Assembly (NCBI GenBank): GCA_007922225.1
Contig: ML680091.1
Location: 48,009 to 112,008, forward strand
Origin: Emydura subglobosa
Taxonomy: Eukaryota; Chordata; Testudines; Chelidae
DNA length: 64,000 nucleotides
Direction: 5' to 3'
The notes under the pieces were generated by a model. That model had not been told where the DNA came from, did not search any database, and worked only from the letters and a program-made list of their open reading frames with translations. A program made the translations under genes and the position numbers. This document shows, piece by piece, positions 1 to 12,351 of this stretch. Each line of letters begins with the position of its first letter. Position 1 is the first letter of the stretch.

Positions 1-1962
1 TCCATTCTTCCCCTACTTGGTACAGAAGCAGAGTATATTATATATTATATTATATATATTAACAATGAATGTCTCTTTTAAGTGCTCTAAAACTCATGTG
101 CTTACGCAGATTGTCTTGAAACTTGCCATGCTTCATGGGAGCATGGGGTGGGGGCAGGGAGCCAAATATGGGGTCATTTGAGCTAGGAGTCCCTGAGATA
201 CCACCCCTGGCTGTGAGGGGAAGGATTTATGTTCACCATATCTAGCAACATCATTGAAACTTGCCCTGAGAAGAAAGCAGAACGAAGTGTAAACGTCTGG
301 GGAAAACTGCCTCTATCCAGATGTTTTCTTGTTCAAATAAATGTGATCTGAATACAGCCAGTAATTAAGAGGCCGCTTAAACTACTTTTTAAAAGGACAA
401 AATGCCACTTGTGAATGCTCACTGGGAAGGTGCAAGAGTAAATAGGGTAATGGGTTTGGATCTGCAGTGAGGGGATGCATGGGTTGTGGGTTGGGGGGAA
501 GGAGTCAGGGGGCCTGGAGTAGGGGAGTGGGTGGAGTAGCAGAAGAAATTGGGAATTTAGGGGGTGGATCCCGTGAGCCCTGAATTCTCTCCTGTGTGTG
601 CTGGGGTATGGGGCATCCTTATCCCTCTGCACAGATCTGAGCCCCCTCCTTGTCTGTAGTGTGGACCTGGGGGACTTTGCTCTTCTTTGGATGTCTGAGC
701 CCCTCTTTCTGCCCCTCTGGGTCGGGTGGGGGGAAATGAAAGTAACCAATTTAAACATCTGAAATCCAGAAAATGGTGCATGTGACTCTGGTGGGGGGAC
801 TGGCCAGAGTGCGGAGGAGGGGTGGACTGGGTGGCCCTGGATCACGGCTGAAGCAGGGGCACAGTCCAGGCTGGGGGTGGATAGTGGGAGGGAGGGGCCC
901 GGCTCAGGGTGCAGCTGGGGTGACATGACCATGGTAGCGTGTGGTCCTCCAGGAAGCTGCTGTCTGTGATGTGTGCTCATATCAGCGTAGGAGATGGCAA
1001 AGGAGCAACTTCTAATGTGTTAATGGCTTCTACAGTGCAACTAATGGCTTAAGGGGAGAGGGGCTGGAAATATTGGGGGGCTACACGTGGGGGAGGAGAG
1101 AGACACCTCAGTTGTCATCTCACTCTCAAAGTTACTGTGACCACCATGTAATACAGCTGCCAGGGTAGTGGAAAGTGAGACCCTGACACATGAGCCCTAG
1201 TGTAACATGCGAGGTGTGAGGCCTGAGCGAAAGTAGCAGTCAGCCATGCTGTTAGAAAGCAAAGTTAGCAGAAGTCAGGCTGTGAATGCTGGCAGGCTGA
1301 CAGTGACTGGCAAGAACAGAGCTGGTGTTACACACATATTGCTAAAGAAACGCTAGGTACAGAGCACTCACACAAGCACCTTCCAGGAAGGCACCAGAAC
1401 ATCCCAATACCCCACAGATAATGAGGGCTACTGGCTCCTCGGAACGACAATATGATGAAGGGAGATGTTTTAACTGAACCGTCTGTACAAGGTAAAGGTG
1501 GCATCTTTCCACTTCAGAGAATGACAACCACACGTCAGAGGGGCAATATGCAACTCGTTCATATCAGTGTATGAAAGAGAGTCTCAAAGGGAGTGTCTTT
1601 GTCTGCCGAGTGAGGAACGGAAAGTCCCGCTGTTCACTGAGCTGTTCCATTGTCGCAGGCATCCATGTATTAAGTCGACTTGTAGCATGTGCAGGGTGTT
1701 TTTACCCTGCTTTGTCGGCAATAAACCTGGCCTGTTGCCGTCGGTTCTGAAATGGCTCTCTGCTCCTATTGGGTAATCCAGTGGTGGTGTGCTGTGATCG
1801 GTTCTCTGCAGTGCTGGGACAACACACACACTGGGAGAACACACACACAGCCAACAACTGACAATACCAGGTTTTTGGAACATAGACCATGGAGGAGGTT
1901 TCTCTCAGCAGCCCGGGTAGCAGCTCTCATCAATCGCTGTTATCCCATTGCACCATAACAGC
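1..1962. other. Non-coding stretch, no gene recognised
   Basis: AT-rich start (a short TATA-rich run near position 40), then mixed-composition DNA. Open frames such as the minus-strand one at 333-980 are proline-, serine- and histidine-rich, show no family motif, and look like chance frames in C/T-rich DNA. No recognisable repeat or RNA gene was seen. Confidence 0.5.
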
Positions 1963-2092
1963 GGATTTCAACCGGTGGTCGGCAGTCCTCGGGGGGCTCC
2001 GCAGACGATGTCTGAGATTTCCAAAGGGGTCTGTCCTTCCATTTGAAACTTTTTAGGGCCTGCAAACGAAGAAAGTGCAGTGGTTTTCAACC
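1963..2092. mobile_element. hAT-like MITE fragment
   Basis: The stretch opens with a CAGCGG-TTTCAACC-type terminus. It contains the GTCCGC..CTGAGATTTCCAAAGGGGTC core that is common in reptile hAT-like non-autonomous elements. A second CAGTGGTTTTCAACCT-type end follows at about 2078. The far terminus is not clear, so this may be one truncated copy abutting the end of another. Family name not assigned. Confidence 0.4.
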
Positions 2093-3251
2093 TAGCAATA
2101 ATCAACGCAGGTGCGTGGCGGGAGGAAGGCTGAGGAATCACAGAGCAGCCGTGGGGCCTCGGGGAAAATTGGTGCCCTTCCATATGGTCGAATTCAGCAA
2201 CACTCAAACAGCTGGTAAAGTGAAGACTTGCCCCAGCTTAACTCTGCCCTCAGTGTGCCCCGCCCTGCCCCCCATGCCTTTAGTGCACGCATTGCCTCCC
2301 TGCCTTGTCATGGCCTCAGGGCTGAGCCTGCTCTCCTGCCCCTGTACATTGTAAAACACTCTGACAACTGTCCTGCTTCTTGGGGTGCCCCCAGCCGGGA
2401 GTCGCCTTGTTACCTCCTGCCTCCAGTCTTGGCTGTGCTCCCTGATGCAACCGGCCCATCAGCCGCTCAGATGCTCTCCTCTGGCTCCCAGCAGCCCTGC
2501 AGGCTGATGATGGATGCAGCCAGCCCCTGCCTCCCTTCAAAGTTCCCCATTGTGGTGTCTACCCTGCTGGCGGGATTCCCAAAAGCCTGTGAACCCCATG
2601 GTCACCTGGGTGCACTGCTCCGCTACAACACAGCACTTACGTTCAGTTACGGTAACACAAAAGGAGGCTGGTTTAAGGAAGAATAGAGATTCACACACAC
2701 AAGCGTGAAATGACAGACACAAATGGCTACGAACAAACCAAATCATACAACACAAAGTAGGGCCTACACTTACTACAGGTCACCTTTCCTAGCTAAAAAA
2801 GGAGATTCGCAACCCAAAAGTCAGGCTGAGGCAGCGCTTGCAGACCCCAAGGAGCTAGGGCCCAGTCTTTCATAAAACACCTCCTGCAGGACTGGGGGCA
2901 GAGTGGCTGTCTTTCTCCGTCTTGGGAGAAAATAAGAATCCAGTTCACAGCCCCCAGCATTTGCAGGTAACACTCCAAGTGCAGGCTGCGCTGTCTGGGC
3001 TCAGACCTAGAACTGTTCTGCATTTTTGGATTTTCTGTTTTGCCATGGAAAATTTTGACAAAAATATTTTCTCCATAAAAAATGTCAGCAGAATATGTTT
3101 TTTGTCAATCCCTCCTCAACCTCTGCTTGAAAAAACAACTTTGAAAACAAATACTATTTCCATTTCCTGTTGAACCTACCCCCTCACTTTCCCCCACAAG
3201 GCAGATTGGAAAATCTCATTCTCCATGTCTCGGGGCTTGTGTAGACAAACA
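2093..3251. other. Non-coding stretch, no gene recognised
   Basis: Moderately C-rich DNA. The open frame at 2228-2686 has low-complexity composition and no recognisable domain. No repeat family identified. Confidence 0.4.
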
Positions 3252-3902
3252 CTTAGGACTTGTCTATGCTACACAATTAAGTCGACCTATGTTAGGTCGA
3301 CCTGCAGCCACCTCAATAATCATTGTGTTTTTTTCATGCCCACACTACTCTCCTCCTGCCCGTGGTGCATATCCTCCCCAGCAGGGCTAGCACTGACTTC
3401 AGTGGGCCAGTCTTGAGGGATGACAGCATAAGCTGCCAGCCCAGCTGCAGGGTTCAATTTCACAGCAGGGAGTCTACCAGCAGTGAAATCGACATTCTTG
3501 TCAGTTTTGTGGCATATGGGCTGTGAGCCAGGGGGCACCAGGGGCTCCAGCTGCCAGCACCGCGGGGCTCACAGCTGGATCCCCCCTGCCCTGGGGCCTG
3601 AATTTCAAAACAGGGACCCTGCCAGCAGTGACATTGACATTGTTGTCAGTTTCATGGCTGCAGCTGTCAGCCATGCTGAGAGTCAAAAAAGGATGCAAGT
3701 AATGCTGTGTCTATACAGATACTGTGTTGCCCGAACTACATTGACCTAAGTCTTATGCCTCTCGCCGAAGTGGATTTATTAGATGGGCATAGTGGGTGAG
3801 TTACAGAAGCAGGAGGAACACTGTAGTGTGTCCAGTTACACAGTTAGGTTGATGTAAGATATCTTATGTCAACCTGTCTCTGCAGTATAGAGTAGGGCTT
3901 AG
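3252..3902. mobile_element. MITE-like element with imperfect terminal inverted repeats
   Basis: The left end (CTTAGGACTTGTCTATGCTA) is an imperfect inverted match to the right end near 3880-3902 (CAGTATAGAGTAGGGCTTAG). Inside are AAGTCGACCTA-type motifs and an internal direct repeat of about 40 bp, around 3476-3512 and 3623-3660 (CCAGCAGTGA..TCGACATT..TTGTCAGTTT). This suggests a non-autonomous DNA transposon with an internal duplication. Superfamily not determined. Confidence 0.45.
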
Positions 3903-4296
3903 TCTGCGGCAAGCCAGGGTGTAAATCTACCCCGCACTAGCATGTCACACATTATGTGTCCCTGTAGACTGAACAGCCGCACACTAAAATTCCCTAGTGC
4001 TCTTTCATCTACTCCTGCTTCAAAGTGCAGTGAATGAGTGAATAAAAATGCATCAAAGAGTTTGATTCATTCAGCAACCTCTCATTAAAAACAAAAAGTA
4101 AGGATGGCTGTAGGTGGGGTGGGGAAAGAGAAAAAAAGAGAAAATAATGGAAAAGATTAAAAAAAAAATGCAGAAAATGAAAAAGAGAGGGAATAGGCAA
4201 AAAAGTAAGAAGGTGGAGAGAAAAGAAAATAACTGTTTTGCTTCAGGGTGAGATGTACCTCTGTCCCTCTTTGTGTCTCACTGAATGGATCCAGCT
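3903..4296. other. Non-coding, A/G-rich tract
   Basis: Contains a purine-rich low-complexity region (about 4100-4230) and no recognisable gene. Confidence 0.4.
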
Positions 4297-4388
4297 GATT
4301 TAGTCAGGGTTGGTCCTGCTTTGAGTAGTGGGTTGCACTAGATGACCTCCTGAGGTCCCTGCCAACCCAATATTCTGAGATTCTATGG
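4297..4388 (+). mobile_element. CR1 LINE 3' tail fragment
   Basis: Matches the terminal part of the CR1 copies elsewhere in this window (GTTGGTCCTGCTTTGAG, GATGACCTCCTGAGGTCCCT, ATTCTGAGATTCTATGG). Only the last 90 bases or so of the 3' UTR remain, as is usual for 5'-truncated CR1. Confidence 0.8.
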
Positions 4389-5582
4389 TTCCCTGACCCA
4401 CCTCCAGGTGTCAGGCCAGGAGCCTTCACCTCGCTGTGTGGAATCCTGGGATTCTCCCACCTCCAGACCAGATTCTTGGGTGACAGCAGGAGTGCTCAGC
4501 AGGTCCGACTGGACTCGGTGCAAGGGCATGTCCCCCCCGTGAGCCATGACCCGCGGTGATAAAAGTGACGCAAAACAGCCATCTTAAAACAAAGTATTGT
4601 TTAATCTTAACAGTAGGACAAGCGACTATTATTAAAGCCCCTCATGCTGGTTAAGCTTCCTCTAGGAATTGCCTCTGGAGGTCAGGAGGCAATTTCGCCC
4701 CCTAAACCACCTCAGCAAACCAGACTCTCATCTCTTTGGGAAGTGGCTTTCTTGAAATCCCCCTCAGTCTTTTGAGTTCCCTCTCTTCAGAGGGGGAGGG
4801 ATTCAGACCTGGGAAAGCTGATTCAGCAAGCTCGCTATGAGTGGGCAGAGGCAGCATATCACAGTTCATTGTCCTTGGTGTTTGCGGAGAAGCTCTCATC
4901 TGAACTATTGTCTGTCTTCCTGGGTAGTTTCCTGAACACCCGGCTGTTGAATTAACCCCATATGTGCATAAAAAAAATCTTTTCACTATTCAGACAACCA
5001 TACAGTATTCCCAGATTGCTACTGTGTACCCACAGAGATCACTTTTGCACTTATTTTATTTAGCAGTAATGCCAGGGGGCTACAAGCCTGTAGCCTGAAC
5101 AACATATTTAAAAAGTTGCAACCCAGCATGTGGGCAGGAGGAGAGAGAGACGTCGCCCATGAGAGGTGCCAAGATGATGGCCACTGGTGAAGAGGAGGAA
5201 GGTGATGATGAGGAGGAAGATGATGGCTAACATTTGCGGATATTCTGGAAGGAACGGTGTGAGTCAATGGACATTCTGTAGTATCTCTATCTGCCTTGCT
5301 GGGTTAGAGTGTTGGTGCAATATATTAATGAACTATAACAAATACAGAAGGTTTCTGACAGTGTGAGTGTTGCAACTGTGCCCATCGGGGCTCCTAACTG
5401 AACAGTAATTTTAGTAATACTGGGCCTGACCTTGAGAGAAGAACCTATCAATACCTCAGAGTGATAACTGAGAATTCTTAGGTAATTAATATAATTGCCA
5501 TACAATTCATAGATCGGGCTACTACAGGCAACTCCAAATCCATCACAAGAATATGTAAAAAAACAACCCCTCCCCCCAGTTT
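4389..5582. other. Non-coding stretch downstream of the OR pseudogene
   Basis: No gene or clear repeat recognised. It lies immediately 3' of the minus-strand olfactory receptor pseudogene and may include its 3' flank. Confidence 0.4.
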
Positions 5583-6561
5583 TCAACCAAATATTTTTCT
5601 GGCCATCACCCTTCTCAGGGCTTCCTTCACCTCCGTATTCCTCAGGCTGTGGATCAAACGTTTGAGAACTGGAGACATCACAGTGTAGAACAGGGAAAGC
5701 AGTTTGTCCATGTTGAGTGAATAGCTGGATTTGGGCCTTAGATACGTCACGATGGCAGACCCATAAAACAAGGTCACCACGATGAGGTGGGAGGAGCAGG
5801 TGGAGAAGGTTTTGCTCCAGCCCGCGGCGGACGCAATGCTGAGGATATCCTGGAGGATATGGACATAGGACACAAGGATGAGGAGGAAGGGCACCATGAC
5901 AAAGGTGACAGCGATGGTGTACACAGTTATTTCCTTCTTGTAGGTATCCACGCAGGCCAGCTTCAGCAGTGGCGGCAGGTCACAGAAGAAGTGGTTGATC
6001 CTGTTTGGCCTGCAATAGGGCAGAATGAATATGAAAGTTGTCTGCCCGATGCCCACCAGCAGCCCTATGAGCCAACACAGAGCTGAGAGCTGGAGACACA
6101 CCGCTCTGCTCATCATGGCCGTGTACTGCAGAGGGTGACATATGGCCATGTAATGGTCGTAGGATATGGCGGCCAGTAGGCAGCACTCTGTGATCCCCAA
6201 GAAGGAGAAGAAATACATCTGAGTGGCACAGCCCAGGAAGGAGATGCTCTGGTCCTCAGAGAGGAAGTTCACCAGCATCTTGGGGATGGTGAACATCCTC
6301 AGTGAGGAAGTTCACCAGCATCTTGGGGATGGTGGACAAGGTGTAACCAATTTCTAGGCAGGACAAGTTCCGGAGGAAGAAATACATGGGGGAGTGAAGG
6401 GCAGGGTCCACTACCGTGAACGTGATGATGAGCATATTCCCAACTATAGTAAGGAGGTACATCAGCAGCACCAGGAAAAAAAGGGAAATGCGGAGCACCA
6501 GGGTGTTGGAGAAAGGCATAAAAAAGAACTGTTTCACCACTGTGTGGTTCCTACTAGCCAT
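5583..6561 (-). pseudogene. Class II olfactory receptor pseudogene (43-bp tandem duplication)
   Basis: A seven-transmembrane odorant receptor of the vertebrate OR family, which would act in the cilia of olfactory neurons. The reading starts at the ATG ending at 6561 and opens with a glycosylation site (NHT) and TM1. It then shows the PMYFFLRNLSCLE motif, an altered DRY box (ISYDHYMAICHPL), the KTFSTCSSHLIVV motif before TM6, and a TM7 and tail ending SLRNTEVKEALRR. The frame is broken near 6254-6339, where 43 bases are duplicated in tandem, shifting the frame and repeating the PKMLVNFL segment. In TM7 the usual NPxIY is PVLKRLIHSL, so NPxxY is also degraded. The length without the duplication would be normal for an OR (about 310 residues). 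It lies on the same strand as the other OR loci in the window. Confidence 0.92.
6254..6339. repeat. 43-bp tandem duplication inside the OR pseudogene
   Basis: Two adjacent copies, 6254-6296 and 6297-6339, each begin CCTCAG(A/T)GAGGAAGTTCACC. They differ at only a few positions. Because 43 is not a multiple of three, the duplication is frame-disrupting. Confidence 0.93.
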
Positions 6562-7894
6562 GTCCTACAGCTGTTTCCTATCTGTGGAGACAATAAAATT
6601 CTTCATGAACTGGGTAAGTTGGGTGAATGCTATAAGAAATACATAGATATTATCTCTGACACACCAATTTTCAGTGGTACGTCTATTTGTAAGATATCTG
6701 GTGGTTGATGCTCAGTATCAATAAGAACACACAGATCCCATTGACATCAGCTACAAAGCCAGGCTCGAGGTGTCACAACTTGGACACCCAGAACAGTGGC
6801 CGGTTCTGAGAATGTCAGCCTGGATCTGCCTAGTCTTTAAAACAAGGAGACGACCGGGCTTCATTTCCTGTTTGCTAGATCTGGTTACAGAGGTGGATAT
6901 CCCTGGATCCCGTTACCAGCCAGACCACATTGGGTGTGTCTACACAGCACTTTGGCGCAGGCAAGAGAAAGCCTCCCAATCTGGCTCAGCAGACACTGGT
7001 TAGTGGGGCCCGTCTTAGCCCACCCATCTCCATAGTCTTCAGATCCTGAGCTCCAGCCTCCACCACCTTTTCAAAGCGCTGTCTTCACAGCTATTCTGCA
7101 AGCACTAGCGTGAATCCAGCTAGACCAAAGCTGCCAGCCTAGGCTGGGAAGCTCACACCCGCTCTGTTCAAAGTGCTGTTTAGACAGATACACCGGGGGC
7201 TTGATCCTACAAACCTTCGAGTAGTCCTGGCACAACTGATTAGTCCAAAATTTGAAGTGGCTCCGCTTTGCTACCTTGCTCTAGGTTTCACTTCATAGGG
7301 GGTTTTATGTAGGGACACAGACACATACTGCATGCACAAAAACACAACAGCTGGACCTGTCTACACAGCACCCCCACATTTCTATGGAGCCACAGCTGCG
7401 GTCTCGGGAACAATTTATTCAGAGAAGGTGGAAATGCCAGACAGCATTTCAAGGGGATTCTCCCTTCAGTTCACTGCTCCACTTCCACGGTGCAGTGAAA
7501 CTACACTCCCCTTTGTCTATTGAGGAGGCTCGATTTTCCCTTCAGTCCAGTTTTACACAATTGTAAATCAACTTTCTTCAGTAAATTTATTCCTAATTTT
7601 CATCTCTTCAAATGAGAGGAGAATTAAACCAATGGATAATCAAGTGGTCTCTCTATCTATCCATCTTTTCATATATAATATCTATCCATCCATTCATCCT
7701 CATCATGTTTCTATTTGTGCAGTCACATGCAATATCTATTGATCTATCTATGCAAGAATTTATATCGGTGCTTCTCGCTACAGAATCTGAGGGTATATCC
7801 CGTCTCATGCATACTTATGTCTCTCTACTTTCATATGCATTATCCTATTTACCTAGGCACCCATCCACCTACCTACCTACCGGACAAGGTAGGG
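6562..7894. other. Non-coding stretch with TCTA/TCCA-rich low-complexity DNA
   Basis: No gene recognised. From about 7645 to 7765 the sequence is dominated by imperfect TCTATC/ATCCATC tetranucleotides, and a short CTAC run occurs near 7868-7881. Confidence 0.5.
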
Positions 7895-8072
7895 GAGGTA
7901 ATATCTTTGACTGGACCAACTTCAGTTGGTGAAAGAGCCAGGCTTATGAGTTTACAGACCTCTTCTTCGGCAGCGCTCTGAGTACATTTCCCAGACCTGA
8001 AGAAGAGTTTTGCGTAAGCTCAAAAGCTTGTCTCTCTTGCCAACAGATGCTGGTCCAATAAAAGATATGACC
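7895..8072. repeat. Fold-back (palindromic) repeat element
   Basis: The left arm (GAGGTAATATCTTTGACTGG, then ACCAACTTCAGTTGGTGAAAG) is inverted on the right as CTTGCCAACAGATGCTGGTCC followed by AATAAAAGATATGACC. Arms of about 55-60 bases surround a short centre. Single arms of the same family occur near 52955-52992 and 61483-61561. This looks like a fold-back DNA element or MITE. No superfamily assigned. Confidence 0.7.
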
Positions 8073-9582
8073 CCCCCAAAAAAATGTCTCTGTAATATCC
8101 CAGGACCAGCATGACTGCAACAAACTGCACCCATTAGAACTGTACTTAGCAGCCAACATCCTGATTACATTTTTAGGCACAGAACTATCCTAAATTCAGT
8201 GGGAGTTGCGTGTGTAAATCCCCTAGGTTCCTTTGGAAATTCCAGCTATAAATTATAATTCTTTGAATTATTCGTTAGTATAACAAACCAGGAAGGAGAG
8301 AGGGCTAACACACCAGTGGCTGACTCCCTGCCTCTTTGTACCATGTGTAGTCATTTATACCGATGCAAGGTGAGTGCCAAATGATTCCCTTTCAGAACTA
8401 TCCTCTTGTACTGGTAGGCCTGTTTCCACACCCAGGCGGCACTCACATTGCTCACTCATAAATGACTACACAAAGGTACAAAGCAGTGGAGAAAAAGGAC
8501 CAAGGTAAAGGTATGCACTGATGTGCTTGGTTAAAAAGCAAAAACACTTTGAAGAAACATTGACTTTAAAAAATATTCTAATCTAGTATAATCATGCTCT
8601 TTAAAACTTACTTGCAATTGAGAGAACAGCACAGTCTGAAGAAGCCACACCTAGAGGAATCTGAGTATTTAAGGTCTTTATGCCTTTGTTGAGATGGGGT
8701 CCCTCATGCATTGAATCCTTGCCAGGTAAAAGACTCATAGATGAGACAAGGACATTTTTTCTCTCTTTGGGGAACTTTGTGGCCAGAGGCCAAGTTTCCA
8801 GGGACAGCTGTTTTTAACAAAGGATGATGGAAAATTTTCCATCAAAATTTTGTCCACTAGAAGATTGGGTTTTCAATGAAGCTAACGCTTCACGGAATGT
8901 GTCTGCTTTGGAAGCCGGGCTTACCCAAAACCTTTTAAAACTGAGACTAAAGTCCTTAAATGGCTGATTTTGAACTTATTACCCATAAGGACCTTCACTA
9001 TTTCTCTCTCTCTGAGGTGCTTATCTAGCCTGTGTAGGAGTAAGTGCCTCACACAATTTCTTTAGCTTCACAACACATCCGTGATGTAGGGAAGTGCAAC
9101 TGTCCCCATTTTGCAAACAGATGCACACGGAGACTAGGGGCCATATTTTCAAAGGTGGCCAAGAGCCGAAACATTCAGAGAGGCACCTACTGAGATTTGC
9201 AAAATTGCCTAAGCAGGGAAGGGCCCAAATCTAAGATGTACAAAGGCATGTAGCTGCCTCTGTTTCTGCATCTGGGCATGTACTCTGCAGCCCCACACCA
9301 GCCAGCCCCAGACCCATGCATGAGTTGGGGGGAGCTAGCCGGTCACGCACCTAACCTCCCTGCGGGGCCCAATTTGGTAAGCGTGCTCAGAGCTCACCTA
9401 TCAGATTGGGCCCCTAGGGACGAATTTACAAAAGTGAAGCTGGGCTGGAGAGGGGGGAAGAGGAGGTCCTCCCTCATGACTTTTGGCTCACTGGTTAGGA
9501 TCTGGAGTTGGGGTGTGGGATAACCCTGGTTCAAGAATGCTGCAGGGGGAGCAGTGATTTCGACAGTGATCTGTTACCTCTC
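8073..9582. other. Non-coding stretch, no gene recognised
   Basis: Contains weak similarity in wording and order to 22.9-23.3 kb (for example TGCCTCTGTTTCTGCATCTGGGC against TGTTTCTGCCTCTGGTC). Both may belong to one old duplication or repeat. No coding region was recognised. Confidence 0.35.
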
Positions 9583-9903
9583 AGATTTCATAGATTCCTA
9601 GATTCCAAGGCCTAAGGGACCACTGTAATCATCTAGTCCAGGGGTTCTCAAACTTTTCTTTCTGTGACCCTCTTTGAAAATATTTCAGGCTGTAATGATG
9701 CTCTCCAACCACCCAGCTCTGATGGGCTCTGGCTGTCAGCCATGCGCGGGGTGACATCTGCTTCCAAGGCATGTGAGGGGGCTGGCAGCTCGCAAACCCC
9801 CTGTAATAACCTCCTTGAGGGGTCCAGACCCCCAGTCTGAGAACCCCTGTTCTATACTGACCACCTGTGAGACACAGGTCAAGGAACTGTTCCAAAACAG
9901 GTC
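9583..9903 (-). mobile_element. LINE 3'-end-like repeat, split by a hAT insertion
   Basis: The sequence CATAGATTCC..GGACCACTGTAATCATCTAGTC resumes after the insertion as CTGACCACCTGTGAGACACAGG. It is the inverted 3' end of a common reptile LINE-like repeat. The 211-bp element at 9639-9849 interrupts it. Family assignment is from memory and tentative. Confidence 0.5.
9639..9849. mobile_element. hAT-like MITE, 211 bp
   Basis: Terminal inverted repeats: CAGGGGTTCTCA at the left and TGAGAACCCCTG at the right (a perfect 12-bp inverted match). Flanking 8-mers ATCTAGTC and TTCTATAC agree at 5 of 8 positions, consistent with an old 8-bp hAT target duplication in the surrounding repeat. Confidence 0.75.
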
Positions 9904-9904
9904 C

Positions 9905-11225
9905 TCAAGGAGCAGGAGCCGGTCCTTAAGGAATCCATTTTAAGGCTTTTGGAAGAGACAAAAGTGATAAGGAACAGTCAACATGGATTCACCAAGATCA
10001 AGTCATGCCTGACCAACCTGATTGCCTTCTATGAAGAGGTGACTGACTCTGTGGATGTGGGGAAAGTGGTGGAAGTGACTTTAGCAAAGCTTTTGATACG
10101 GTCTCTCACAGTATTCTTCTGAGGAAGTTGTTAAAGAACTATGGGTTGGATAAATGGACTATAAAATGGATAGAGAACTGGCAAGATCATTGGGCTCAAA
10201 AGGTAGTGATCAATGGCTTCATGTCAAGCTGGCAGCCGGTCACAAGAGGAGTGCTCCAGGGGTCAATCCCAGGGCCGGTTTTGTTCAATATCTTCATTGA
10301 TGATCTAGAGGATGGGGTAGATTGCACCCTCAGCAAGTCTGCAGATCACACTAAGCTAGGGGGAGTGGTAGATACCCTGGAAGGTAGGGATAAGATACAG
10401 AGTTACCTAGAGAAATTTGACAATTGAGCCAAAAGAAATCTGATGAGGTTCAACAAGGACAAGTGCAGAGTCCTCCACTTAGGATGAAAGATTCCCATTC
10501 ACAGCTACAGACTGAAGACCAATGGGCTAGGCAGCAGTTCTGCAGAAAAGGACCTAGGGATTACAGTGGATAAGAAGCTGGATATGGGTCAGCAGTGTGC
10601 CCTGGTTGTCAGGAAGGCTAATAGCATATTGGGCTGCATAAGTAGAAGCATTGCCAACAGATCACACAAAGTGATTATTCCTGTATTCGGCATTGTTGAG
10701 GCTGCATTTGGAGTCTTGTGTCCAGTTTTGGGCCTCCACTACAAAAAGAATGTGGACAAGTGGGAGAGAGTCCAGCAGAGGACAACAAAATTTATTAGGG
10801 GGCTGGAGCACAAGACTTATGAGAAAAGACTGAGGGAACTAGGTTTGTGTAGTCTGCAAAGGAGGAGAATGAGGGGGGATTTGATAACAACCTTTAACTA
10901 CCTGAAAGGGGGTTTCAGGGAGGATGGAGCTTGACTGTTCTCAGTGGCGGCAGATGGCAGAACAAGGAGCAATGCTCTCAAGTTGCAGTTGGGGAGGTCT
11001 AGGTTGGACATTAGGAAAACGTTTTTCCCTAGGAGGATTGTGAAGCACTGGAATGGGTTACCTAGGGAGGTGGTGGAATCTCCATCTTTAGAGATTTTTA
11101 AACTGAGGCTTGACAAAGCCCTGGTTGGGATGATATAGCTGAGGTTAGTCCTGCTTTGAGCAGGGGGTTGGAGTAGATACCTCCTGAGGTCCCTTCCAAC
11201 TCTAATATTCTAGGATTCTATGATC
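9905..11225 (+). mobile_element. 5'-truncated CR1 LINE (reverse transcriptase C-terminal half)
   Basis: The copy begins within the CR1 ORF2 reverse transcriptase and runs to the CR1 3' end (ATATTCTAGGATTCTATG). Broken frames carry [12 protein letters not shown], the [14 protein letters not shown] motif, and the C-terminal RLRELGLCSLQRRRMRGD region. The catalytic F-A-D-D box reads SADH, so the second aspartate is lost. There are also frame changes near 10440 and 10930. Compared with the longer copy at 45-50 kb it lacks ORF1 and the endonuclease. It is inactive. Confidence 0.93.
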
Positions 11226-12016
11226 TAATTCTTTTAGCCTTCTTTGACACTAATAGTCAATGTGCGAACTCCTAGAACTAAGTGCAGCAGAAGCAAATCT
11301 CAGCTGTGTGGTACCCACATCATCTCACCAGCTCTCATTATCTCAGGGAAGAAGATGCCGCTATTAGAGTACAATCTTCAGTTCCTAAGGTGTAGCACCT
11401 TGTCTCACTGAAAGTCAATGGGTCTTGGTGCCTAAATTGCTTTTAAACTTTGCTCGTGCTTTTCAAAATGTGGCCTTAGATCAAGGCCTCCTGGTTGGGC
11501 GTTTCTGAAAAAAGCAAATGAACGTCATTGCTCAGATAAAATGAAGATGCAACTAGGTGCTTTACACATTTTGGCGAGGATTTTCATAGGGGGTAATGTA
11601 TACAAGCAGCACTCAGCTCCCACTGAATTGTTAGCAAGCTGAAGTTACAAAGGGCAAATGGTTTCTTCACATATCTCAGAAAAGTTTCAGGGATATTCAG
11701 TGCCCAGCAATTATAGGAATGAGATAATCTTGTACCAGGACTATAGGTCCCTGCGTTGGTCTGTTGGACTGTATGATAATCATCAGAACTTCTTGATTAC
11801 TCTCCTCTACAGGGTAGGTTAGATATTCACACTAAGCAGTTCAGGGTCTTATCTGGGCACAGTGAATGTGATAATTTCATTTCTGTGTCTTAGAGTAGGT
11901 TCTGTATCTTGATTAAAAACCTCTGCTTTTTCAGCACAAAGTTTGTGACCTACTGTCCCTTCTTCCCCTGAAGGAAAGATTTGTTCCAGCTTTTACAGAA
12001 GAGTACAAATATCTAC
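11226..12016. repeat. Left half of an old segmental duplication (partner at 27.2-27.85 kb)
   Basis: From about 11390 onward the sequence aligns in order with 27220-27855. Shared landmarks are TCTCACTGAAAGTCAA, GCTTTACACATT/GCTTTACGCATT, CCACTGAATTG, and TTTGTTCCAGCTTTTACAGA/TTTGTTGCAGGCTTTACAGA. Many substitutions and indels separate the two. The match stops at 12016, where the LTR-like repeat begins, and resumes at 21210. No gene seen. Confidence 0.8.
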
Positions 12017-12351
12017 TGTGGCGGGGTGCGCCTGTTCCGCCCTGTGGATCCTGCACTTCACCGGCTACGCCAGTAGTACAGCTGGGAGGGGAGTGAAGGG
12101 GAGGGAACCGGTCCCACCCTCTGCTCCGGGTCCCCAATCCAGGGACCCTGTGAGGAGTGATCTCACCCTGCTTAGTCCCTGAGACCGACTACCTTCCCTG
12201 GGTCGCCTGTCTGTGGCCCCCCAGCTTGTAGCCTGCTCCCTGGTACCAGCATGAAGGGTTGTTCAGCCTTCCCTGGCTGGACCCTCTCCGTCTCGGTGTG
12301 GTAGCAGCAGTGGGTGATAGTCCCAAGCCCTGCGGCTGTAGCTACATCAGC

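Noticed and set aside
333..980. 215-codon minus-strand open frame
   Set aside because: Pro/Ser/His-rich composition, no motif, no supporting context. It looks like a chance frame in C/T-rich DNA.
2228..2686. 152-codon plus-strand frame
   Set aside because: No recognisable domain or conserved wording; both strands are open because stops are rare in this GC-rich patch.
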